From assembly GCA_017302435.1 (NCBI GenBank), contig JAFLDL010000011.1:22780-86779 (forward strand): DNA of 64,000 nucleotides, given 5' to 3'. Made by a program: the position numbers and the translations under genes. The number at the start of each line of letters is the position of its first letter. Within the stretch, counting starts at the first letter, position 1. Below the pieces are notes generated by a model that was given only the letters and a program-made list of their open reading frames with translations, was not told where the DNA came from and made no database searches. Positions 36,187 through 44,283 of the stretch are shown piece by piece. Origin of the DNA: Candidatus Accumulibacter necessarius. GTDB taxonomy: Bacteria > Pseudomonadota > Gammaproteobacteria > Burkholderiales > Rhodocyclaceae.

Positions 36187-36404
36187 CGGCTTGGATGTTG
36201 GAGAGTTTTTCGGGACAAGACAATGACTTGTTGGGCGCCGGCGAGGGCTGCTGGAGCTGGGGTTGGCTGCTTCGACGGAGGCGAGAAGCACGGCGTTGGA
36301 CGAAGCCGCGACGCGGAGGAAGCAAGGGCGGCGTGCTCGAATTCCCGTATCACCCCCCCTCGAAAGAAGGTCTCACCCCTGACAAAACTGGAGGTCATCT
36401 TACG

Positions 36405-36668
36405 ATGAGCACATCACCGGAAGCAACGATTGTTCCCAACTACGTACCGCATCTGCAACACCTGAAGCTCAAGGGGCTGCAAGCGAATACGCTCGAGGCC
36501 TGCTCGCGCGCCATCCGGCTGATCGGCAAGCGGTTTGATCATCGCATCGACGCGCCATCCCAAGCGAAACGACATAGACGCCAACTACCACCTGATCTGC
36601 AAGACCTCGGTGCACAAGCACGACCCACCCTGGAACAAATCCCGGAGCCAGCGCAGCAGGGGGCCTGA
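36405..36668 (+). pseudogene. Truncated tyrosine recombinase (integrase) N-terminus
   Basis: An ATG at 36405, with GGAGG ten bases upstream, opens a frame of 87 codons. The first 49 or so residues (PNYVPHLQHLKLKGLQANTL; RAIRLIGKRFDHRID) match the SAM-like core-binding domain of site-specific integrases. After that the sequence turns into low-complexity basic text, and no catalytic domain follows. Another frame (NDIDANYHLICKTSVHKHDP) continues across the same bases, so two unrelated sequences have been joined. It marks a past mobile-element insertion. Confidence 0.6.
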
Positions 36669-36940
36669 CGTCGCTGGCAAGCATGCTCTTCGAGGCTGAG
36701 CAGGAACAATAAGTGGTATCCTGACAAGTCGTTTCGGACAGGGAAGCTCGTGAAAAGGGTCCGCACGCGCCAGGCTTCGGTCTAAAACACGGAGAGCCAG
36801 CGATGTGGAGCCGACGTTTCCGGGCAGCGACCTCACTGAATGACTGGTTTGTGCCGACCGCGGGGACATTATGATTATCTTGGCATCAGCGGGCACGTCA
36901 GACATTTCGCCAAAGTTAGCCCGGTCAAGGCGCAAGAGCC
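36669..36940. other. Gap between the integrase remnant and the ferritin gene
   Basis: No gene was found. The A+T-richer stretch at 36868-36885 (ttatgattatcttggc) could be a promoter or an old insertion-sequence end. The stretch belongs to the decayed zone. Confidence 0.4.
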
Positions 36941-37228
36941 ATGTCAAGTGTTGGTTACCACGAGCCCGTGTCAGAGCTATCAGATGAAACAAGGGATATG
37001 CATCGTGCCATTGTCTCCCTGATGGAGGAGCTGGAGGCCGTCGATTGGTACAACCAGCGGGCGGATGCCTGCAAGGATCCAGAGTTGAAGGCCGTCCTCA
37101 TGCATAACCGCGATGAGGAAAAGGAACATGCGGCGATGGTTCTGGAGTGGATACGGAGAAAGGATGCGACCTTCTCCAAGGAGCTGAGAGACTATTTGTT
37201 CACGGATAAGCGCATCGCACACGAATAG
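36941..37228 (+). CDS. Encapsulated ferritin-like protein (EncFtn)
   Basis: This 95-residue protein has the short EncFtn fold: SELSDETRDMHRAIVSLMEE, LEAVDWYNQRADACKD and HNRDEEKEHAAMVLEWIRR. The paired Glu residues and His match the iron-binding ferroxidase residues that form at the dimer interface. EncFtn oxidises and stores iron inside encapsulin nanocompartments. It usually lies next to, or is fused to, the shell gene; no encapsulin gene is in this window. It ends at FTDKRIAHE without a Leu/Ile-rich targeting tail that I can recognise. The gene itself appears intact. Confidence 0.88.
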   Translation: MSSVGYHEPVSELSDETRDMHRAIVSLMEELEAVDWYNQRADACKDPELKAVLMHNRDEEKEHAAMVLEWIRRKDATFSKELRDYLFTDKRIAHE

Positions 37229-37236
37229 AAATCTCC

Positions 37237-37270
37237 TCTCCGGGGCAATCAAAAATTGTGCCGCCGGAGA
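37237..37270. repeat. Inverted repeat after the EncFtn gene
   Basis: TCTCCGG (37237-37243) and CCGGAGA (37264-37270) pair, with an inner GGCAAT/ATTGTGCC pairing, to give a long imperfect hairpin. There is no T-run after it on the plus strand. It marks the border between the intact ferritin gene and the decayed zone. Confidence 0.5.
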
Positions 37271-37274
37271 AAAC

Positions 37275-37500
37275 CGATAGGGTTAGAGATGAGCGCTCAC
37301 CTACCCTCCCTCCCAACCGTGCGTGAAGTTCTCCCGCACACGTCCCCGTAGTCGAGAGTTTCCGCATCGTGACTGTGCCCCTGGCCCTGCCAGACAGCCT
37401 ACGCCGCTGTGACCGATAGCAGGCGCGCGGACGGGGCTTAGGCCAAGGTCGCACGACGGCAGCCAGACCGCACCGGGGAGTAACGGCGGGTAAAGCAGCA
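37275..37500 (-). mobile_element. Group II intron-like 3' remnant
   Basis: Read on the minus strand this stretch contains GTGTGCGGGAGAACTTCACG and then CACGGTTGGGAGGGAGGG (37306-37346), a hairpin resembling domain V of bacterial group II introns. It is preceded by a G+C-rich stretch like the end of the intron-encoded reverse transcriptase region. No reverse transcriptase gene is present. The identification rests on recalled patterns, so confidence is moderate. Confidence 0.4.
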
Positions 37501-37680
37501 AGCTGGCGAAGCCAGCGCCAGCGGCACCTGCGCAACCATCGCAGCAATTTCTGGCAGCTGCTCTGCGCCGAACCGGTGTGCCATGACTAGCAGTGGTGGT
37601 TCGATCACAACTTCCGGCCGGAACAGATCTCCACGCAGCGTATCGTCGTTCACGCGGAATTCTATCGCTTCGGTCGGCAT
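37438..37680 (-). pseudogene. N-terminal fragment of an alpha/beta hydrolase
   Basis: An ATG at 37680 with GGAG five bases upstream starts MPTEAIEFRVNDDTLRGDLF and PPLLVMAHRFGAEQLPEI, the first strand and oxyanion region of an alpha/beta hydrolase. After about 60 codons the frame enters the group II intron-like remnant and ends. The nucleophile and catalytic triad are missing. Confidence 0.6.
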
Positions 37681-37682
37681 GC

Positions 37683-38121
37683 TTACTCCAGTTCAAGTAT
37701 GTCGCCGTTGCCCAGGAACAAGTCTGTCTGAGAACCATGCTGCCCTGTCCCCTGCAGGACGGGCAAACCGCTGGCGAGCATCTTCTCGACCGCGGTGCGG
37801 GCCATCCATCCACTCGGGGCTCCAGCGGGTGTCGAAGAGCAGTCGACGCGGCCTTCCATCCGTTGTCTCGGCTTCCAGAAGTGCTGAAAAGCCGGCCGCG
37901 TTCTCCGTGTGCAATCTGCCGAACGGCGGCCAGGGGATGGCGCACTGATCGCTCTGAGCGCCACCGGCCGCCCGGATGTCATCGAATACGGTGGCGGTGT
38001 CGAACCAGCCGGTCTCAGAGATGCAGCGAATCCGCAAGCGCCTCAGGGCGCCAATTCGGTCGCCATCGAGTGGGGATGAGAAGACAGGCCCGAGCGCAGC
38101 GCGCCAAGCCCTCCTTGTCAC
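37683..38121 (-). pseudogene. Frameshifted, truncated metallo-beta-lactamase-fold hydrolase
   Basis: One minus-strand frame gives LRIRCISETGWFDTATVFDD, AIPWPPFGRLHTENAAG and RRLLFDTRWSPEWMD, as in a family of metallo-beta-lactamase-fold hydrolases. Near 37800 the sense passes to another frame (ARTAVEKMLASG), which ends at 37683. The HxHxDH metal motif and everything after it are gone. It sits just upstream of the broken alpha/beta hydrolase, suggesting a former operon. Confidence 0.55.
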
Positions 38122-38142
38122 AACCTCGCCACAGCGATCAAG

Positions 38143-38253
38143 CTACTTCGCTTGCAGCCGATAAACGTACTCCGTCAGCGCCATGATGCGGCTACGTGCT
38201 GCCGATTCCTTGTCCTCGAGTGGCGTGTTCTGGAAGTATGGCGAAGATTGCAT
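38143..38253 (-). CDS. Small open frame of unknown function
   Basis: A minus-strand frame of 36 codons runs from ATG 38253 (MQSSPYFQNTPLEDKESAAR) to TAG 38143, ending VYRLQAK. It looks like protein (balanced composition, predicted helix) but is probably the surviving end of a lost gene in the decayed zone. No clear ribosome site was found. Confidence 0.3.
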   Translation of the reverse strand: MQSSPYFQNTPLEDKESAARSRIMALTEYVYRLQAK

Positions 38254-38281
38254 GTTGAATGCTAGCCCCCAGATCGGCATC

Positions 38282-38770
38282 TCAGCGGGTCTTGAGGGCC
38301 AGCACGGATTTTTCGATCGCCTGTTCGAGGTAGCTCTGGTAAAAATCCGGCAAACGCGTGCCGATGATCGGATCGGTCAGTCGTTTGCCATCGGGGCCGT
38401 AGAAGGCGACGACGGGCACCAGCTTGATCCTTTCGGCAGCAGCGAAACGGGCATGGGTGCTGCGCTCGCCCCGGAAATCAGTGATCGGGGCATCGCTGTC
38501 ATGGTTGATCTGGCGCAGTACCACCTTGTTCCGATAGCGCAAGTTGCTGGCCAGCGGCTGCAGATAATCGCGCTTGATTGCTTGGCAATAGGGGCAGTCC
38601 TGCCGGCTGAAGAGCAGGATCAGTGGGCCACCGGAGTGGCTGGCCAATGCCGCTTCGGCGCGCAGATCGGTTGCCGTCTGCAGCTTGCCACCCGACGCGG
38701 ATACCGCGAGGGGCAGCGCCAGCAGGCAGTACCGGCAAAGTCGGCCGACGGTCTTCAGGAAGTGGTACAT
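38282..38770 (-). CDS. soxW: Periplasmic thioredoxin-fold protein (SoxW-like)
   Basis: This 162-residue protein has a signal sequence (YCLLALPLAVSA) and a thioredoxin fold with LLFSRQDCPYCQAIKRDY, where CPYC is the redox pair, and VPVVAFYGPDGKR with the cis-Pro. SoxW reduces the SoxY Cys in other species. It ends a unit with a monohaem cytochrome and the SoxH-like protein. The usual electron donor SoxV/CcdA is absent from the window. SoxW rather than a general disulfide reductase is inferred from context. Confidence 0.75.
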   Translation of the reverse strand: MYHFLKTVGRLCRYCLLALPLAVSASGGKLQTATDLRAEAALASHSGGPLILLFSRQDCPYCQAIKRDYLQPLASNLRYRNKVVLRQINHDSDAPITDFRGERSTHARFAAAERIKLVPVVAFYGPDGKRLTDPIIGTRLPDFYQSYLEQAIEKSVLALKTR

Positions 38771-38771
38771 C

Positions 38772-39083
38772 CTATCGCGCGAAATGGTAGTACTGCTGGT
38801 TCAGCCAGGCGGCCACTGCTGCCTCCTCATCCGGGAACCAGCCGGCGCTGACCCTGGCATTGCAGGTGGCGACACGCTGCAGCAGTTCGAGCCGGTCTGA
38901 GAGCATGCGCCCGTCGCGGGTGTACATCGTGCTGCCGTCGCCGCCGTACATGCGCACGTGGCAGCTGATGCAGGATTTTTCGTGCAGCGGCTTGGCGGTT
39001 TGCAGATCGACCTTGCCCCACGGTTCTTCCGCGTATACAGCTAGGGGCAGCAGGCAGATCAGGGCCAGGTATGGCAGGCGCAT
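38772..39083 (-). CDS. Small periplasmic c-type cytochrome
   Basis: From the ATG at 39083 (GGGAGAAG upstream) this 103-residue protein has a signal peptide (MRLPYLALICLLPLAVYAEE) and one haem motif, KSCISCHVRMYGGDG. The rest, DGRMLSDRLELLQRVATCNA and WFPDEEAAVAAWLNQQYY, is typical of small cytochromes near sox genes. A Met in the loop MYTRDGRML may be the axial ligand. It lies between the soxH-like and soxW-like genes. Confidence 0.8.
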   Translation of the reverse strand: MRLPYLALICLLPLAVYAEEPWGKVDLQTAKPLHEKSCISCHVRMYGGDGSTMYTRDGRMLSDRLELLQRVATCNARVSAGWFPDEEAAVAAWLNQQYYHFAR

Positions 39084-39139
39084 GGCTTCTCCCGAGCATT
39101 GAATGACAGGGGTGGTGAATCGGTTCTGGCGGCAATCCA

Positions 39140-40150
39140 TCAGAAACCCGCCGCCTCGGCTTCCAGGTAGGCCAGGCTGACGTACTTGCCGATGTTCGCC
39201 TCGAAGCCCTTCGTGTCCCGGGTTCGACTGACAACCCGGGGGTCTTTCAGTACCAGTGCCTTTGCCTCTTCGAGCGGCAAGCCCTCCTTCACGGCGTGTT
39301 CACAAGATCGATAGATGCCTTCGAACAATTCGCGGTTCCATTGCAGAACGTTGGCGCCGGGTTCGCCGTGGCCGGGCAGCCAGATCGTGCTCCTGGCGTT
39401 CTTCTGCAGTTCGTCGTAGGTGCTGAAGGTGCCCACATAAGAGCCGTCATCCATATTGGCGATGCGCCGGTCCATGGCGACATCACCGACGCAGGTCAGT
39501 TTGTCTTCGACGACTTCGACACAGAGGTCGTAAGGGGTGTGCGCCTTGCCGTAATGGTGGATGCGCAGCGTGAGGTCGCCGAAGCTGAGCTCGTTGCCAT
39601 GCTCCAGCGCCAGGCTGGGTGGCACGATGCGCGTACCCATGGTCGCCTGGTTGGTCCATTGCTCCATCAGCGTGCGCCACAGGTTGCCCTGCACCCCCTG
39701 GATTTCCTTGATCGTGCCCGGGTGTGCGTAGATCGGCAAGCCCTTGTAAGCGGCGGCAAAGGCGTCGTTGCCGAGCCAGTGATCGCCGTGGTAATGGGTA
39801 TTGATGAGCGCGATGACCGGCTTCCTGAGGGTCTTCTGCAACTGGCGGATGGCCATTTCGCCAATCTGCACCGATGCCCCCGAGTCAACCACGATCAGAC
39901 CCTTGGCGCTATTGACGAAGGTGATGTTGCACATCATTCCCTGGTTCTCCGGGGTGGGAAAACCGTCGGGAGAGTAGATCATCCAGACATGGGCCGAGAC
40001 CTGCCGCAAGGGGTGGTCCTTGACCGCCGGACCACGCACGAAGTCCTCGACCTCTCGGGCGAACGCGCTCATGGCCTGCCACGGTGCCATTTCGGTGGCG
40101 GCCAGGGCGGCGAAAGCTGCCGCAGTACGCACAAAATATCGCCGGTTCAT
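39140..40150 (-). CDS. soxH: SoxH-like metallo-beta-lactamase-fold hydrolase
   Basis: This 336-residue protein has a probable Tat signal (MNRRYFVRTAAAFAALAATE) and a metallo-beta-lactamase fold: GLIVVDSGAS, the metal motif INTHYHGDHWLGN, VGDVAMDRRIAN and WLPGHGEP. The best match is SoxH, found beside sox genes, or related quinoprotein relay hydrolases; its substrate is not known. The ATG at 40150 has AGGAG seven bases upstream. It begins a unit with the cytochrome and SoxW-like genes and is divergent from cytochrome c4. Confidence 0.78.
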   Translation of the reverse strand: MNRRYFVRTAAAFAALAATEMAPWQAMSAFAREVEDFVRGPAVKDHPLRQVSAHVWMIYSPDGFPTPENQGMMCNITFVNSAKGLIVVDSGASVQIGEMAIRQLQKTLRKPVIALINTHYHGDHWLGNDAFAAAYKGLPIYAHPGTIKEIQGVQGNLWRTLMEQWTNQATMGTRIVPPSLALEHGNELSFGDLTLRIHHYGKAHTPYDLCVEVVEDKLTCVGDVAMDRRIANMDDGSYVGTFSTYDELQKNARSTIWLPGHGEPGANVLQWNRELFEGIYRSCEHAVKEGLPLEEAKALVLKDPRVVSRTRDTKGFEANIGKYVSLAYLEAEAAGF

Positions 40151-40317
40151 CAGCATCTCCTGAAACAGTTGAGTGGGAAGCGTCGCGCCAAGCTCAGCCG
40201 GGGGGTCACTTTGACTGCTTTTCTTGCCTGTTCCCTGGCGCATGATTGAAAGCACCGGTCAAGTGCATTAGTATTTAATGATTTAGAGATGATGTCTTGT
40301 CCGAGGGGAGAATTCAA

Positions 40318-40935
40318 GTGGCTTACAAGCATTCTGTTCTGATGGGAGCTGGTGCCCTGGCGGCACTGCTGAGCCTGCCGGTACTGGCCGATGCCAAGGC
40401 TGATCAGGCGCGCGCCGAAGAAATCGTTTCAGGGCGCTGTTTTCTCTGTCACGGGATGGAGGGTGAATCGGCCAGCCCGGTGTTTCCGCGGTTGGCCGGC
40501 CAGCACGCTGAATACCTGGCCCGGCAGCTGGCCGATTTCAAGAGTGGTAAGCGCAAGAGCGACACCATGAAGCCGCAGTCTGAAGAGCTGACGCCGGCCG
40601 AAATGAAGGCTCTCGGTGTCTTCTTCGCGAACAAGAAGGCGACGCCCAATACGCCGACGGACACCGAAATCCTGGCTGTCGGGCGCTACATTTTCAGCAA
40701 GGGTAATTCGTTCTCCGGTTTGCCGAGTTGCGCGAGCTGCCATGGCGCCAAGGGCCTGGGAACCTCGCTGCTGCCGCGTCTGGCCGGTCAGCATCCGCGC
40801 TACATCGAGGATCAGCTCAAGCAATTCAACAAGCGCGAGCGGACCAACGACAATGCGGTGATGCATACCGTCGCTTCCAAGCTCAGCGAACTCGAAACGC
40901 ATGCTGTCGCCGAGTACATTGCGACGCTCGATTGA
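40318..40935 (+). CDS. Dihaem cytochrome c4
   Basis: The best start is GTG at 40318, giving MAYKHSVLMGAGALAALLSL, with GAGGGGAG about seven bases upstream; a TTG at 40297 is in frame but lacks one. The 205-residue product has two similar halves with haem motifs GRCFLCHGMEGESAS and LPSCASCHGAKGLG, and Met-containing late segments in each half. Cytochrome c4 carries electrons to terminal oxidases such as cbb3. In this locus it may take electrons from flavocytochrome c or SoxAX/SoxCD. Confidence 0.88.
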   Translation: MAYKHSVLMGAGALAALLSLPVLADAKADQARAEEIVSGRCFLCHGMEGESASPVFPRLAGQHAEYLARQLADFKSGKRKSDTMKPQSEELTPAEMKALGVFFANKKATPNTPTDTEILAVGRYIFSKGNSFSGLPSCASCHGAKGLGTSLLPRLAGQHPRYIEDQLKQFNKRERTNDNAVMHTVASKLSELETHAVAEYIATLD

Positions 40936-40950
40936 GCGCCTGTGCCCATA

Positions 40951-40986
40951 AGACATAAGGCCGCGGCTGCGGCCTTATGTCTTTCC
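40951..40986. terminator. Bidirectional terminator between cytochrome c4 and fccB
   Basis: A perfect 14-bp stem, AGACATAAGGCCGC (40951-40964) with its complement at 40969-40982, closes on a GGCT loop and is followed by TTCC. It separates two convergent genes and can serve both. Confidence 0.8.
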
Positions 40987-41005
40987 TGCCAGTGCCTGGA
41001 GAAGC

Positions 41006-42283
41006 TCAGGCCAGCATGTCGGCCCAGATATTCTTGGCCCAGCCAAGGGCCACCTTGCCTTCGATCTCGTTGCGCGCCGCCGATACGCCGCCGGCACCCT
41101 TGACTGGCTGCACAACCTTGGTCGCCGGGTCGTACTGGTGCACTGAAGTGACGTGGATGGCGTTTTTCGCATCGACGAAGCTGTAGCAGGTGTTCATCAG
41201 CACCGGCGTCGGGTTCGGCTGGTCGCCGGAGAGCAAGTTGAGGATTGCCGCGGCGGCAAGTTTGCCGTGCTGGTTGGCCATGTGACCCGACTTCGGCATG
41301 GTCGGTGCCGGGAAGACGGCGTCGCCCAGGACATGCACACCGGGCGTGTTGGTCGATTCCATTGACAGCCAGTCGATATCCACCCAGCGGTCGTTGATCA
41401 GCTTGATGCCCGATTTTGTAGCGACGTCGCCGGCGCGGTGCGGTGGAACCACGTTGAGCACGTCGGCCTTGAACTTGTCGAATTCCAGGATGGCCGTCTT
41501 CGAAGCGACGTCTACGTCCTTCACTTCGCTGTTCGGGCGATACTCGACAATGTCCTTGTAGAGGTCGGTCCAGGCCTTGGTAAACAGCCCTTTCTTGGAC
41601 ACCACATCCTCGTTGGCGTCGAGGATGATCACCTTCGATTTCGGCTTGCTCTGCTTGAAGTAGTTGGCTACCAGGCAGGCGCGCTCGTAGGGTCCGGGCG
41701 GGCAGCGATAGGGCGCCTTCGGGATGGTGAGCGCGTAGACGCCGCCGTTCTTCATGTCTTCCAGTTGTTTGCGCAGGGCAACGGTCTGCGGGCCGGCCTT
41801 CCAGGCGTGCAGAATCGTCGATTGCGCGGCAGCATTGTCAAGGCCGGGGATCTCGTTCCACATGAACTCGATGCCGGGCGAGAGGACCAGGCGGTCATAG
41901 CTCAGCTCGCCGCCCTTGGCCAGCCGCAGGCTGCGCTTTGCAGCGTCCACTGCCAGCACGTCGTCCTGGATGATGCGCACCCCCCAGGTGTTCTTCAGCC
42001 CGTCGTAACTCACCGTGATCTCTTCCATGGTCCTGGTGCCACCAACGACCAGATTGGACATCGGGCAGGAGATGAAGGTCGGGTTGCGCTCGACCAGCGT
42101 CACCTGGACACCACCTTCGCTCCACATGCGCAAGTACTTGGCCACCGTCGCTCCACCGTAGCCGCCGCCGACCACGACTACATGGCCGCTTGCCTTGCCC
42201 GTGCCGGCACAGCCGTAGAGCGAGGCCAGCGCCCCCGCTGCCGCGCCGGCCTTGAGGAAATCGCGTCTTTTCATCAGCATCAT
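41006..42283 (-). CDS. fccB: Flavocytochrome c sulfide dehydrogenase, flavoprotein subunit (SoxF/FccB)
   Basis: This 425-residue protein has a Tat signal (MKRRDFLKAGAAAGALAS), an FAD-binding site VVVVGGGYGGATVAKYL near residue 34, and the redox Cys pair in FISCPMSNLVVGG and PYRCPPGPYERAC. It oxidises sulfide at the FAD and passes electrons to the haem subunit fccA, 12 bp upstream. AAGGGG lies before the first ATG at 42283; the ATG at 42274 starts the Tat motif directly. Its transcript is divergent from soxC. Confidence 0.92.
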   Translation of the reverse strand: MMLMKRRDFLKAGAAAGALASLYGCAGTGKASGHVVVVGGGYGGATVAKYLRMWSEGGVQVTLVERNPTFISCPMSNLVVGGTRTMEEITVSYDGLKNTWGVRIIQDDVLAVDAAKRSLRLAKGGELSYDRLVLSPGIEFMWNEIPGLDNAAAQSTILHAWKAGPQTVALRKQLEDMKNGGVYALTIPKAPYRCPPGPYERACLVANYFKQSKPKSKVIILDANEDVVSKKGLFTKAWTDLYKDIVEYRPNSEVKDVDVASKTAILEFDKFKADVLNVVPPHRAGDVATKSGIKLINDRWVDIDWLSMESTNTPGVHVLGDAVFPAPTMPKSGHMANQHGKLAAAAILNLLSGDQPNPTPVLMNTCYSFVDAKNAIHVTSVHQYDPATKVVQPVKGAGGVSAARNEIEGKVALGWAKNIWADMLA

Positions 42284-42295
42284 GGTGTCATCCCC

Positions 42296-42601
42296 TTATT
42301 TTTGTGCGGCGAAGTAGGAGGCAATCAGATCGAGCTGCTCGTCGGTGTAGCCCTTGACGATCTGGTGCATGATCGAAGCGGGTTTGGCACCACTCTTGAA
42401 GTCGGCCAGCTTCTGCAGCGCTTTCGCTTTTTCGACGCCGTTCAGAGCATCGATTCCGGCGCCCGGAACGGCCTTGCCGTTGGTGCCGTGGCAGTTGGCG
42501 CAGGTGGCCGCCAGGTTGCGAGGCAGGTTCGGATCGGCTGCCTGCGCGAAGCCGGTTGCGGCAAGCAGGCCCAGTCCTGCAACAGTGGGAAGCAGTTTCA
42601 T
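42296..42601 (-). CDS. fccA: Flavocytochrome c haem subunit (SoxE/FccA)
   Basis: This 101-residue monohaem cytochrome has a signal peptide (MKLLPTVAGLGLLAATGFAQ), the haem motif AATCANCHGTNGKA, and a Met (PASIMHQIVKGYTDEQ) that can be the sixth ligand. Its place directly before the flavoprotein gene identifies it as the electron-accepting subunit. GAGGAG lies eight bases before the ATG. Confidence 0.88.
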   Translation of the reverse strand: MKLLPTVAGLGLLAATGFAQAADPNLPRNLAATCANCHGTNGKAVPGAGIDALNGVEKAKALQKLADFKSGAKPASIMHQIVKGYTDEQLDLIASYFAAQK

Positions 42602-42729
42602 CGAGACATCTCCTCAGAGTGATTTTGGCGCGCAATATAGCCACTCATTATGCCTGAGCCATATCAGCAATGCGAAATACTCCCCGCTTTTTGGCCGGAA
42701 ATGCAGGCTGGCTGAAGGGCCAATAGAAC

Positions 42730-42758
42730 TTGACTATATAAGCAGCTGGTTATACACT
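42730..42758 (+). promoter_or_regulatory. Putative sigma-70 promoter of soxC
   Basis: TTGACT (42730-42735), 17 bp, TACACT (42753-42758). It would start transcription around 42765, within the FNR-type palindrome, so a bound regulator would repress. A leader of about 165 bases to the soxC ATG would result. Confidence 0.5.
42733..42738 (-). promoter_or_regulatory. Putative -10 element of fccAB
   Basis: On the minus strand TATAGT reads from 42738 to 42733, five of six matches to the -10 consensus. Transcription would start near 42726, placing the FNR-type palindrome centre at about -43, close to the -41.5 position used for class II activation. Confidence 0.5.
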
Positions 42759-42762
42759 AATT

Positions 42763-42776
42763 TTGATCGAAATCAA
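42763..42776. promoter_or_regulatory. FNR/ANR-type regulator binding site
   Basis: TTGAT-CGAA-ATCAA is a perfect match to the FNR-family consensus TTGAT-N4-ATCAA. It lies between the divergent fccAB and soxC genes, 162 bp before the fccA ATG and 158 bp before the soxC ATG. Confidence 0.75.
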
Positions 42777-42933
42777 AGGGGCGATGGTCGGGTGAGATGG
42801 CGCTGATCGAAGGACTGAAGCACTGCTTCGCCTTGTTTGGCGGGACGACTCTCTTGCGCGACAGGCTCCTGTACTTCAGCGCCTCGCGCCAATAGCGTTG
42901 TCCAAGTTGCATAAATCAGGGGGAATCGTCTCG

Positions 42934-44283
42934 ATGGTGGATATCGTGAAACAACCGGGGCGCCTGCGGCGAGCCCCGGAGAACTTCCTTTCGGAAGCGG
43001 AGGTCAAGGCTGTCGGTGAAGGGCGGCGAGATTTTCTCAGGAAGAGCTTCCTGACCGCCGCCGGTGCGGCGATGACGGCGCCGATGCTCGCGCGTGCCAG
43101 CGAAGGGGACGCGAACATCCTGCAGAACCCCGAGTGGACGACAACGCTTGGCCAGCCGGTGGCGGTGCGTCCCTACGGGCTACCGTCAAAACACGAAAGC
43201 CAGTTGGTTCGACGTGAGTCGCCCGGTCTTACCCGGGTTGGCGCGGCGTCGGTTTCCTTTGCCCCCCTGCAAGGCATGTTCGGCATCATTACCCCGTCTG
43301 GCCTGCATTTCGAGCGCCATCACCAGGGTTGGTACGACATTGATCCGGCCAGGCACCGCTTGATGATCAATGGTTCCGAGCCGGCCTTTGTCAAGCAGGC
43401 CAAGGTCTACACCATGGATGAACTGATGCGTCTGCCGTCGGTCTCGCGCATCCACTTCATCGAATGCGGTGCCAACACCGGCCTGGAATGGGGCAATGTG
43501 GCCGTGCCCACCGTGCAGTACACGCATGGCATGCTTTCCTGTTCCGAATTTACCGGCGTGCCGTTGAAGCTGCTGCTGGACGATTGCGGCGTCGATTACC
43601 GCAAGGCCCGTTTCGTGCTGGCCGAGGGAGCCGACGGCTCCTCGATGACGCGCACCATGCCGATGGAAATGGTCGAGTCGGGTGAGGTGCTGGTCGCCTA
43701 TGGCCAGAACGGCGAAATGCTGCGTCCGGAAAACGGCTATCCCCTGCGCTTGGTCGTGCCGGGTGTGCAGGGCGTCTCCTGGGTGAAGTGGTTGCGCCGG
43801 ATCGAAGTCGGCGACAAGCCCTACGCCACCAAGGACGAGGCCGTGCATTACATCGACCTGCTGCCGAACGGTCAGCATCGCCAGTACACCTCGGTGCAGG
43901 AGTGCAAATCGGTGATCACCACGCCGTCCGGTGGTCAGGCCCTGCTCGACAAGGGCTTCTACAACGTCTCCGGACTGGCGTGGTCGGGACGGGGCCGGAT
44001 CAAGCAGGTCGACGTCTCCTTCGATGGCGGCATCAATTGGCAGGCGACGCGCATCGAAGGACCGGTGCAGAACAAGTCGCTGACCCGCTTCAACATCGGC
44101 TGGGTCTGGGACGGCAAGCCTGCGATCCTGCAGTCGCGCGCCATCGACGAGACCGCCTATGTGCAGCCGACATACGGCCAGTTGCGCCTTGTGCGCGGTA
44201 CCAAGTCCATCTATCACAACAACGCCATCCAGTCCTGGAAAGTCGACGAAAGCGGAGAGGTCAGCAATGTCCAGGTTCTCTAG
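42934..44283 (+). CDS. soxC: Sulfane dehydrogenase molybdopterin subunit SoxC
   Basis: This 449-residue protein has a Tat signal (EGRRDFLRKSFLTAAGAAMT) and a sulfite-oxidase fold. IHFIECGANTGLEWG near residue 178 holds the Cys that binds molybdenum; GVSWVKWLRRIEV and the C-terminal dimerisation region VDVSFDGGINWQATRI follow. SoxCD removes six electrons from the sulfane atom bound to SoxY. The ATG at 42934 has GGGGGA upstream; the TTG at 42898 is less likely. Its end overlaps soxD by 17 bp. Confidence 0.93.
   Translation: MVDIVKQPGRLRRAPENFLSEAEVKAVGEGRRDFLRKSFLTAAGAAMTAPMLARASEGDANILQNPEWTTTLGQPVAVRPYGLPSKHESQLVRRESPGLTRVGAASVSFAPLQGMFGIITPSGLHFERHHQGWYDIDPARHRLMINGSEPAFVKQAKVYTMDELMRLPSVSRIHFIECGANTGLEWGNVAVPTVQYTHGMLSCSEFTGVPLKLLLDDCGVDYRKARFVLAEGADGSSMTRTMPMEMVESGEVLVAYGQNGEMLRPENGYPLRLVVPGVQGVSWVKWLRRIEVGDKPYATKDEAVHYIDLLPNGQHRQYTSVQECKSVITTPSGGQALLDKGFYNVSGLAWSGRGRIKQVDVSFDGGINWQATRIEGPVQNKSLTRFNIGWVWDGKPAILQSRAIDETAYVQPTYGQLRLVRGTKSIYHNNAIQSWKVDESGEVSNVQVL

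Noticed and set aside
36941-37228. Bacterioferritin or rubrerythrin for the 95-residue ferritin-like gene
   Set aside because: Too short for a four-helix bundle; the motif order matches EncFtn.
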